From contig VRUI01000015.1 of the NCBI GenBank assembly GCA_019456225.1, forward strand, positions 16,649 through 80,648: a stretch of 64,000 bases of DNA, in the 5' to 3' direction. Below the pieces are notes generated by a model. That model saw nothing but the letters and a program-made list of their open reading frames with translations. It did no database searches and was not told the origin of the DNA. Positions 15,476 to 23,400 of the stretch are shown piece by piece. The first letter of the stretch is position 1. Every line of letters begins with the position of its first letter. The DNA comes from Planctomycetota bacterium. GTDB taxonomy: Bacteria > Planctomycetota > Phycisphaerae > Sedimentisphaerales > Anaerohalosphaeraceae. A program made the translations under genes and the position numbers.

Positions 15476-15549
15476 CGCACCTGGCACGATTCGAACGTGC
15501 AACCTTCGGTTTCGTAGACCGATGCTCTATCCAATTGAGCTACAGGTGC
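15476..15549 (-). tRNA. tRNA-Arg (anticodon ACG)
   Basis: The minus strand folds as a full cloverleaf: acceptor GCACCTG/CAGGTGC, D-arm GCTCAATTGGATAGAGC, anticodon arm CGGTCTACGAAACCG with anticodon ACG, T-arm GCACGTTCGAATCGTGC, discriminator G, 74 nt, CCA not encoded. Integrase remnants lie just downstream of its 3' end, so it may be an integration hot spot. Confidence 0.95.
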
Positions 15550-15691
15550 AACTGCTTTGCTAGTAAGAACTTACGACATCTTATAGCTGCCGGAAATTTC
15601 TTTAGCTAAGTAATTTACACCCAAACGCAGCGTAATGCAAGTAAATTAGGGCATTTTTTTAGATATCGGCATAAGTGGGGAGTTTAAATTA

Positions 15692-15707
15692 CCGATATTA
15701 TTATCGG
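15692..15707. promoter_or_regulatory. Short perfect inverted repeat upstream of the patatin gene
   Basis: CCGATA-TTAT-TATCGG lies 41 bases before the patatin start, with a further GATATCGG at 15662. It could be an operator or part of a promoter; no regulator is adjacent. Confidence 0.3.
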
Positions 15708-15747
15708 AATATCTATAATCGAAAATACTAATGCAATGGGGGATTAA

Positions 15748-17004
15748 ATGGGGCGATCGTGCAATATCAGCTGTTTTCTGTATGGAGTTGTCACTTCTGC
15801 TGTACTGTTTATTTGTGTGTTTCTGATAATATTCAAGTTTAGCACAACCCCGCGACCGCCTGCACCGCCTGAGGGAGTGACCATGCCGCATCCGTGGGGA
15901 GCGATGGACGCCGACACACTTCAGAACGATGCTGATTCTGACCTGGAGATCAGCATTACCGAATCTCTACTCGCCGAAAACCCCGAAGAATTCGACCTGA
16001 ATAATGACGGGATTATGGAATACAAGATCCTCGCTCTTTCAGGGGGCGGTTCTAACGGGGCGTTTGGGTCCGGCATACTCTGCGGGTGGAGCAAGTCGGG
16101 AAATCGGCCGGATTTTAAAATTGTCACCGGTGTGAGCACGGGGGCATTGCAGGCAACGGTTGCATTCCTTGGGCCCGAGTATGATTACGGTTTGAAAGAA
16201 GTCTACACGGAATTTGGAACCGATGAGATTTACAGGAAACGCCCGGCGCTGCTTTCATTGTCGAAGGATGCTCTAAACGACTCCCGACCGCTTAAAAAGA
16301 TTATCGACAGCTATGTAGATGAGAAAATGCTTGCCGATGTCGCTGCTATACATGCGTCCGGACGGCGTCTCTTTGTAGGGACGACGAACACGGATACTCA
16401 GGAATTTGTGATATGGGATATGGGCAAGATCGCCTCGAGCAAACGAAAAGGATATCTCCAGTTATACCGCAATGTTCTGCTGGCGTCGGCTTCGATACCG
16501 GTATTGTTTCCGCCGGTGTATTTTGAGGTCGAAAACGAGGGGAAGAAATACTATGAGATGCATCATGACGGGGGAGCGTATGGTAATGTTCTTTTCAGCA
16601 CGGTGCTGCTTGAATTCAAGGATGCACTCGACGGGGTCGGAACCAAACCGGCAAATGTTGAGATAGAACTGTATATCATTGACAACGGTAAATCGCTGCT
16701 GACTAATGAAAGAAGCGAAGTAACACCAACGATCGGGTCTATCGCGGCGGTGACAATAAACAATCTTTTCAATATCACGGTCTCGGCGAGCCTGTATCGT
16801 ATCTATGTACTTTCAAATCGCTATGGGGTAGATTTTAACCTGGCGACTATCGGTAAAAATTCGGGGCTTTTATTGGATCCTATGATTTTCGACAAAAAGC
16901 CCATGCAGCGGCTTTTTAATTACAGCTATGAACTGGCACGCAACGGATATGAATGGGTAAAAATACCTCCGGGCGTCGATCCGAATGAGGTCTTCTCAAA
17001 ATGA
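15748..17004 (+). CDS. Membrane-anchored patatin-like phospholipase
   Basis: A 418-residue protein. Residues 8-32 are a membrane anchor or signal. A linker with an EF-hand-like DLNNDGIMEY precedes the patatin domain (about 92-350). That domain has the oxyanion loop GGGSNGAFGSG, nucleophile motif GVSTG (Ser of the Ser-Asp dyad) and catalytic Asp in HHDGGAYGN. Patatins hydrolyse acyl lipids. GGGGGA precedes the ATG. The Pro-rich stretch PRPPAPPEG after the anchor suggests that the catalytic domain sits outside the inner membrane. No operon partner is seen, as the next gene is on the other strand. Confidence 0.9.
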   Translation: MGRSCNISCFLYGVVTSAVLFICVFLIIFKFSTTPRPPAPPEGVTMPHPWGAMDADTLQNDADSDLEISITESLLAENPEEFDLNNDGIMEYKILALSGGGSNGAFGSGILCGWSKSGNRPDFKIVTGVSTGALQATVAFLGPEYDYGLKEVYTEFGTDEIYRKRPALLSLSKDALNDSRPLKKIIDSYVDEKMLADVAAIHASGRRLFVGTTNTDTQEFVIWDMGKIASSKRKGYLQLYRNVLLASASIPVLFPPVYFEVENEGKKYYEMHHDGGAYGNVLFSTVLLEFKDALDGVGTKPANVEIELYIIDNGKSLLTNERSEVTPTIGSIAAVTINNLFNITVSASLYRIYVLSNRYGVDFNLATIGKNSGLLLDPMIFDKKPMQRLFNYSYELARNGYEWVKIPPGVDPNEVFSK

Positions 17005-17022
17005 CCGATTGGTCAGTTTGAG

Positions 17023-17709
17023 TTACTTATAGCTATCTTTTGGCTTGCCTCTTAGAAGGTCAACGTGACCATCAAGGTAGGACATATTCAGTCCGTGAGC
17101 GTGTTTGCGGGTGTGGGGGAAAGGTGCTCCCCTGCGGAAAAAGTCACTGATTACCCAAACCTCGCTTGTAGATGTTTTCGGTCTGGGCCTGTCCGGGTAT
17201 AACCATTTGACCCCGCTTGTACGAAGCTTTCTTGGGATAAAGAAATTTGGATTTCGCCAAGGCATGGTCCCAAAGTACTTATTTTCCTGGAAACTCCAAT
17301 AGACATAACCAATGTTTCCGAGTTCGCGATTTTCCGGAGTGTCCAAAACCGAGTCTGTGGTACCTGCGGGAATATATTCATCTGGATTTTGAGCGATCTT
17401 ATCCTGCCATTCGTCTCTCGTACAGTAAAACGCCTTCATCAGTGAACTGTTTTTGCGGGCATCGAGATCTTCAAACAAGCCAAGATGAGTATTATGTTCG
17501 GTTGGCTCAAAAGGCAACCATTCTTCATTACTCTGAGCATAGGTAAACAACGCAAGTGAGACCTGCCTGAGATGAGCAGCACAAACTTTCTCGGCGGCGA
17601 GGTGTTTGGCTTTTTTCAGAGACGGCATAAGCATACTCAGCAGCAAAGCGATTATCGCGATAACTACAAGCAATTCTATCAAGGTAAAAGCATGTTTACT
17701 ATTAACCAT
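17023..17709 (-). CDS. Prepilin-like protein with H-X9-DG C-terminal motif
   Basis: A 228-residue protein with a type IV pilin N-terminus (KHAFTLIELLVVIAIIALLL, cleaved before Phe), followed by a globular domain with W and Y-rich segments. It ends with HAHGLNMSYLDGHVDLLRG, the H-X9-DG motif typical of large pseudopilin families in Planctomycetes and Lentisphaerae. ATG 17709 is preferred because it gives the usual short basic leader; an in-frame ATG at 17724 adds five residues. These proteins are numerous in such genomes, and their job (secretion or surface structure) is not established. Confidence 0.88.
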   Translation of the reverse strand: MVNSKHAFTLIELLVVIAIIALLLSMLMPSLKKAKHLAAEKVCAAHLRQVSLALFTYAQSNEEWLPFEPTEHNTHLGLFEDLDARKNSSLMKAFYCTRDEWQDKIAQNPDEYIPAGTTDSVLDTPENRELGNIGYVYWSFQENKYFGTMPWRNPNFFIPRKLRTSGVKWLYPDRPRPKTSTSEVWVISDFFRRGAPFPHTRKHAHGLNMSYLDGHVDLLRGKPKDSYK

Positions 17710-17724
17710 TTTTTCCATTTCCAT

Positions 17725-18111
17725 GTCCCATTAAAAAAAAAAAAACGAACCATCATTTCATCAACCATGAATCTAAACACAGGTCATGAACATTTTATTC
17801 CATCTTTGAAGATTAAAACATATTTTAACCCTCTAAAATACCAATATATACTTTGTTATTATGGATATCGACTTTCAGGCGTACTTTATGAGACTGTACA
17901 GGCGTAAATCGTGAGTGAGATTTTTTAGTTACAGTAATTATAAATATCTGTTTTTTTGTGATCTGTCATGATTACTGAGTCTTTGCTTAATCGCTATTAT
18001 CCCTGCGCTCGCGCTTCGGGCTCCTATTGCCCCGAAATAAACTCGCTCACCGTAAATCCGTGATGGGTATTCCGGCTAAACGAATAGGGTTGTTATTGCC
18101 GATATAGATAT
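17725..18111. other. Intergenic stretch with no supported gene
   Basis: Contains a run of 13 A near 17731 and a segment at 18000-18030 (TATCCCTGCGCTCGCG and GCTTCGGGCT) that recurs around 20361-20415. No convincing promoter for xerD was found. Confidence 0.4.
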
Positions 18112-19086
18112 ATGGCGTCTGCACAGGTAAAAAATTTGCACTCGAAACTCTCGCGGTCGGCAATGGGGCGGACGGTTACATGTTTTCTGGACTATCTCAA
18201 TGTCGAGGCGGGATTGTCTGAAAACACAATCCTCGGGTATGGGCGAGACCTCGTGGTGTTTACAGACTATTGCAGGAGCAAGTCGGTTAGCGGGATCGAA
18301 GGGGCCAAACCGGAGACGGTTTTTGGTTTTATCCGGTATCAGGCCGGGCAAAGGGACGGCGGCAAAACGAATGTACAGGGAAAGTCTGAAGCGACAATAA
18401 ACCGTTCGCTGGTGGCGGTCAAAATGCTGCTGAGGTTCTCGCTTATGACCGGTCTTATCGAAGAGGATTTTATCTCGGTTCTGGAAGGCCCGAAACCATG
18501 GCAAAGACTGCCGATAGTTTGCAATAAAGAAAAAGTGTTCAAACTTCTCAGCGCTCCGACCTGCGAAGATCCGTTCTATCTTCGCGACAAGGCGATCCTG
18601 GAACTTCTGTACGCAACCGGGGCAAGAGCAAGCGAAGTAGCCGGTCTTAAAGTGCAAAGTATCAATCTTCGGATAGGGTATGTGAGGTGCCTTGGAAAAG
18701 GTAACAAAGAACGTATTATTCCGCTGGGCAAAACAGCCGGCGATGTTATATGCGATTATCTCGAAGACGCCGATGCCGGCCGCGCAAAACTGGCAAAACC
18801 TCACAGCAAAGACGCGCTCTTTATCTCACGCACCGGCAAGCCGCTCGACCGTATCGAGATATGGCGGATCGTAAAGAAATATGCCCTTCGCAGCGGTATG
18901 CCGAAAAAACTCACCGTCCATACGCTAAGGCACTGCTTTGCCACGCATATGCTCTCAGGAGGGGCCGACCTGCGGTCGCTGCAGGAAATGCTCGGGCATG
19001 TCGATATCTCTACGACACAGATTTACACGCACGTAGATAACGAACGACTGAAAAAAATTCATAAACAATTTCATCCCAGAGCGTAA
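18112..19086 (+). CDS. xerD: Tyrosine site-specific recombinase XerD-like
   Basis: A 324-residue recombinase with an N-terminal SAM-like DNA-binding domain (FLDYLNVEAGLSENT) and a catalytic domain. The full set of catalytic residues is visible: Arg in ATGARASEV, Lys in GKGNKER, HTLRH, GHVDIS and Tyr in TQIYTHV. Length and the absence of mobile-element neighbours fit the housekeeping XerC/D that resolves chromosome dimers, more like XerD than XerC. The annotated start has no clear ribosome site; ATG 18163 would give a 307-residue protein closer to the family norm. The stop codon lies in the first unit of a heptad repeat array. Confidence 0.9.
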   Translation: MASAQVKNLHSKLSRSAMGRTVTCFLDYLNVEAGLSENTILGYGRDLVVFTDYCRSKSVSGIEGAKPETVFGFIRYQAGQRDGGKTNVQGKSEATINRSLVAVKMLLRFSLMTGLIEEDFISVLEGPKPWQRLPIVCNKEKVFKLLSAPTCEDPFYLRDKAILELLYATGARASEVAGLKVQSINLRIGYVRCLGKGNKERIIPLGKTAGDVICDYLEDADAGRAKLAKPHSKDALFISRTGKPLDRIEIWRIVKKYALRSGMPKKLTVHTLRHCFATHMLSGGADLRSLQEMLGHVDISTTQIYTHVDNERLKKIHKQFHPRA

Positions 19087-19156
19087 GGCGAAAAGCGAAA
19101 AGCGTAAATCGAAAGGTGTAAGGTGTAAGGTGTAAGGCGAAAGGCGTCAGGCGTAT
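19081..19156 (+). repeat. Degenerate heptanucleotide tandem repeat
   Basis: About ten 7-base units (GCGAAAA, GCGTAAA, GTGTAAG, GCGTCAG type) fill the gap from the xerD stop to the DUF503 start. They supply the xerD TAA and run directly into the next ATG. Confidence 0.8.
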
Positions 19157-19448
19157 GCTTGTCGGTACTTTGACAATTCAGATGAATCTTCATGGAATCG
19201 GTTCCCTGAAAGACAAACGAAAGATCGTTAAAAGTCTTATTGGTCGATTGCAGAGCAGGTTCAATTTTTCTGTCTCGGAAGTTGCCGCTCACGAGAGCAA
19301 ACTTATGGCGGTAATCGGTATTGCCCTTGTATCCAACGATGGCGTCTTTATCCAGAAGCAATTCGACAAAGCGATCGACTTCGCCCGGAAGGACGGGCGG
19401 TTCTATCTGGGCAATACACAGCAGGAAATTTTCTCGGCGGAGGCGTAA
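19155..19448 (+). CDS. DUF503 (YlxP-like) small protein
   Basis: A 97-residue protein that matches DUF503 over its full length (LKDKRKIVKSLIGRLQSRFN, SVSEVAAHE). This small family is often encoded near rbfA/infB and is proposed to act in ribosome or RNA metabolism; its function is not proven. Here it follows xerD on the same strand. Its start codon is the last base-set of the heptad array, so the AGGCG of the final repeat unit would have to serve as its ribosome-binding site. Its stop codon TAA is again made by a heptad unit. Confidence 0.85.
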   Translation: MLVGTLTIQMNLHGIGSLKDKRKIVKSLIGRLQSRFNFSVSEVAAHESKLMAVIGIALVSNDGVFIQKQFDKAIDFARKDGRFYLGNTQQEIFSAEA

Positions 19449-19480
19449 GGCGTGAGGCGTAAGGCGTGAGGCGTAAAGCT
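19441..19480 (+). repeat. Degenerate heptanucleotide tandem repeat
   Basis: Alternating GCGTAAG and GCGTGAG units, about five, starting inside the last codons of the DUF503 gene and supplying its stop. Confidence 0.8.
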
Positions 19481-19488
19481 GCACAGCG

Positions 19489-20130
19489 TTATTCCAGTAT
19501 CTTGCCGCGTCTTAAAATATGATCGGTATTACCGTATGCTGCCGAGACGATAACACCCTGGTATTTTAAGTAATGACCCTTCTGGATGCTTGCCAGACCC
19601 TCTGCCTGATCGTCGAGAAAGTAAACTGTTACGGCGCTGGAAGAACCCTGGCTTTGCCTGAATCTAATGAAATAATTCCCGTAAAGATGATCGTCTACCG
19701 CGTAAACTCCCAATACTTCCCCTCCCCATTCAACGATACGGCCCTTATGTTCAGGGAAAACGATTGGCTGCATACGGTTGAATTTATCGGCTATAGTTCC
19801 GTAGGCTCTGTCAAAATCAAAAAAGTCCAGCTCGTCAGAAGACTCCTCTTTTTTAAAAAGATCATCCATCTTCTTTCCAACAAATTTGTTTGCCGCCTTT
19901 ACACTTTTACCAACAAACTCGTAATCGAGCTCTATCTTGATAAAAATCCCTAAAAGGATCAGGCAAACCGTTACAGTGTTAAAGATGACCATCTGCTTGT
20001 AGCGGAAGTCGTGATATTGCTCCGAGAGGATGTAAACGTGGCGGCAGTTTACGCAACCGACCTGCCTTCCGAGAAATTTCGAGGAAACCTCTACACCCCT
20101 GCCGCAATTTGGACATTTTACTGTTAGCAT
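19489..20130 (-). CDS. Zinc-ribbon membrane protein with OB-like C-terminal domain
   Basis: A 213-residue protein from ATG 20130 that begins with a zinc ribbon (CPNCGRG...VGCVNCRH), like the MJ0042-type ribbons common in planctomycetes. One membrane helix follows (about 50-70), then an acidic linker (EESSDELDFFDFD) and a beta-rich domain (VYFLDDQAEGLASIQKGHY, KYQGVIVSAA) resembling a tRNA_anti/OB-like fold. ATG 20130 places the ribbon at the very N-terminus. Function unknown; it may be a ligand-binding membrane protein. Confidence 0.6.
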   Translation of the reverse strand: MLTVKCPNCGRGVEVSSKFLGRQVGCVNCRHVYILSEQYHDFRYKQMVIFNTVTVCLILLGIFIKIELDYEFVGKSVKAANKFVGKKMDDLFKKEESSDELDFFDFDRAYGTIADKFNRMQPIVFPEHKGRIVEWGGEVLGVYAVDDHLYGNYFIRFRQSQGSSSAVTVYFLDDQAEGLASIQKGHYLKYQGVIVSAAYGNTDHILRRGKILE

Positions 20131-20435
20131 ATTCTGCCTGAAACTGCCTGATAAAATTAATCTTTGCAAACAAACCGTTTGTTTGATTTGTGCTTTAACC
20201 TATTTTATCGGCAGATTCAGTGTGTCGTTGCAGTAAATGTTGGCTGCATCATTATAGCATACCAAGGGATGTTTTTATCGGGCTTTAGTAACTGACAGAA
20301 GCGTGGATCGCAATGGCGTGTTGCTCAATAGAGTTGTCAGATTTTAGTTTTTTTTTGAGCACAATGATTATCCCTGCGCTCGCGGTGTTACCGCTTTTTG
20401 TGAGCTTCGGGCTTTTGTTTTTATTTGACGGACGG

Positions 20436-23400
20436 TTACCAGATTTCATTCAATTCGACAAGGCGTTCTTTAGCCATTTCGTTTCCGAGTTTGGCTGCCT
20501 TCTGATACCATCTGACAGATTCGTATGTGTCCTGTTCGACACCTGCGCCCTCTTCGTACATGACTCCAAGCTGGCAGGCCGCCTGCGCAGAGCCTGCTTT
20601 TGCGGCTTTCTCAAACCACTTAAAAGCACCGGCGGCATCGGTCGAAATGCCTTCGCCCCGGTTTAAGGCAACTGCAAGATCGTGCATAGCTTTTACATGG
20701 CCCTCTTTTGCAGCTTCTGTCAACCACTCGACGGACACGGCCTTGTCGGCTTCGACACCAAGTCCCTTGTTGAAGACAACACCCATGTAATAAATTGAGT
20801 CGGCGTTGCCGGCGCCGGCAGATGCGGAAAACCATTTTACAGCTTTTTTGTAATCCTGCTTGATATCGGTGCCCTCAAAAAACAATACGCCAAGTTTGTG
20901 CATGGACCCGGTATTGCCGCCTTGTGCCGCGGAGGTATACGACTTAAAGGCCTTGTCCACTGCCTTATCGACTCCCAGTCCCTTGAGGTACATATCGCCA
21001 AGCCGATCCATTGCCCCGGTATTTCCGTCTTTTGCGGCCTCGGTGAGCCACTTTCCGGCTGCGGGATAATTGACAACAACGCCTGTCCCGTCAAAGTATG
21101 CAAATCCCAGGCGAATCTTTGCATTAGCGCTTCCGTTCTCTGCCGAACGGGTAAACCACAACATGCCCTTTGTTTCATTCTTTTCAACGCCGTCGCCTTT
21201 GAAATACATAACGCCCAGATTGTACATGGCGTCTACGTCTCCGGCGTCTGCGGCTTTTTTGAACCAATGGACCGCCTTGTCGAGGTTCTTTTCCATTCCT
21301 GTACCTTTACTGTACAGCATGGCGAGGTTGTGCATGGCCCACACATCGTCTTTATTGGCTGATTTAACGAGCCAGTCTCTCGCCAGGTCCAGGTCTTTTT
21401 CGATGCCTTCTCCATTATGATAGGCCTTGCTAAGGTAGTACATAGAGCGGCCGCAACGGGAATTGGCACCCTTCTTAAACAATTCAAACGCCGCTTGAAG
21501 ATTTCTTTGCTTACCCTTGCCTTCTGCGTATGCAAGACCCAGGCGGTTATATGCGGGTGTATACCCGGCAGCGTTGGCTTTTTTGAACCACTCTACCGCT
21601 TTTGCGGCATCTTCTTTAACGCCTGCGCCATCGTATAAAGCTGTGCCGACAGCGACCATCGCCTCCAGAGAACCGGCGGTTGCGGCTTTTTCATAGGATC
21701 TGAAAGCATTTGCGGTGTCGCCTTTTTCTTCGGCCTCTTTGGCATCTTGCATAAAGTTGATGATCTCTAAGCGTTTGTTGGCAACTTCATCCATTTTCTT
21801 CATAGTTGCAATAAGAGAATCAAGCTGAGTCTGGGTACTTTTGACAGTTTTTGCGACAAGAGCTTCACGGTAATATGCCAACGCTTCAGGATATCTGCCA
21901 GCCCTTTCACGCTTATGAGCTATTTCCAAATTAGCATCGTGCTTTTCACCCTTTGCCGTGGCGAGCTTTTCGTCAATCCCTTCGGTTTTGGGATGATTCT
22001 TTTTGATCTTTTCAAAAATCCTGATGGAAACATCATATTCTCTATTCTGCAAAGCGCGGTCAGCCAAATCTGAAAGCTCTGTAATCGCATTAGCTTGAGC
22101 CTGAACCTTCGCATTAGCTAGAGCTTGAGCTCTGAAAGCATTTTTCGCTAAATCAAGCTTATTTTGGGTTTCCGATGTTTCCTTAAATATCAAGGCACGT
22201 GTATAATATTCAATTGCTTTCTCATAGTCTTTATTTTTCTCGTAAATACCGGCTTGCATAATACAGGCATTGACCAATTTGTCTTTAATGGCTTCGTCAT
22301 CCGCTGAGATTTCCAAGGCATCCCAATAATTCTTTATCGCTTCGCCCCATTTACCATCTCTTGCGCAATTATCCGCATAACTTAAATACCCGCTTTTTTT
22401 CTTGCTTTTCATTTTCTCTTCGATCTGGGCTTTGATGGCCTTGGCCCTGTCGTCGTCTGGAAAGTCTTTAAGAACTCCCACGATCTTATCCATGGCATCT
22501 TCAAGCTTGCCGTCATTCATTAAATCATCGGCATTGGATATCCGCTTGTAAAGAGCTGCGATCTCTTTAAGGCCTTCGATCTCTTCTCCGGCTTTTTTGG
22601 CAGAGGTCGTATCGGGATACTTACTGATCAATCTTTTTGCCAAAAGAAATGCATCTCCATATTTAGACTGATTGATCAGTAATTCGACTTCAAGCCATGC
22701 CTTCTGTGCTTTGAGTTCGTTTTCCCACTTGTCAACCTTCTTATCGATCTCTTGATCTTCTGCAAAATCTTCCGCCTGAGCTATGATGAAATTAGCAACA
22801 TCGATGGCATCGTCAAAATCTCCGCCCTCTGCTTTAGAATTCGCATACTGCCATAACTCAGGCAAATTCTCAGTGTCATTGGACGAGTTCATGGCGGAAA
22901 TAATGATCGAGATCAATAATATCACGATGATAATTGCCGCGGCGATGGGTTTGGCATTTGGCTTGTCAAGGATCGACTTTACATATTCCAGGCCTTGAGC
23001 CAGGAGGTTGTCTTTTTCAAAAACGGCGTTGACCTTGTAGTCGCCTTCCATCCGGACGGTTGTTTTCGGTGAATCGGGGTCGGCGACTCTTCCGCTGTTG
23101 ACGGCTGGGCCGGTCCATCCGGCAAAATGATATTTCTCGTCTGCGCAGCACTCGATGACGATCTGCTCGCCATAGCTGTAGGAGTACTGCCCGCGGCCCG
23201 GCAATGTAATCAGGCCGCCGTCTTCGGAACTTACAATAAGTGTCTTTTCGTCGATGGCGAATACCGCTTCGACCTGCATCTCGCCGTTGGCAGCGACGGT
23301 CGTCTCGACCGATTTGGGATCAGCGACCCAACCGTTATCTACAGCAGGACCGGTCCACTCGACAAAATGATGATTGTCGGCGGCGACAGCTTCTATAGCA

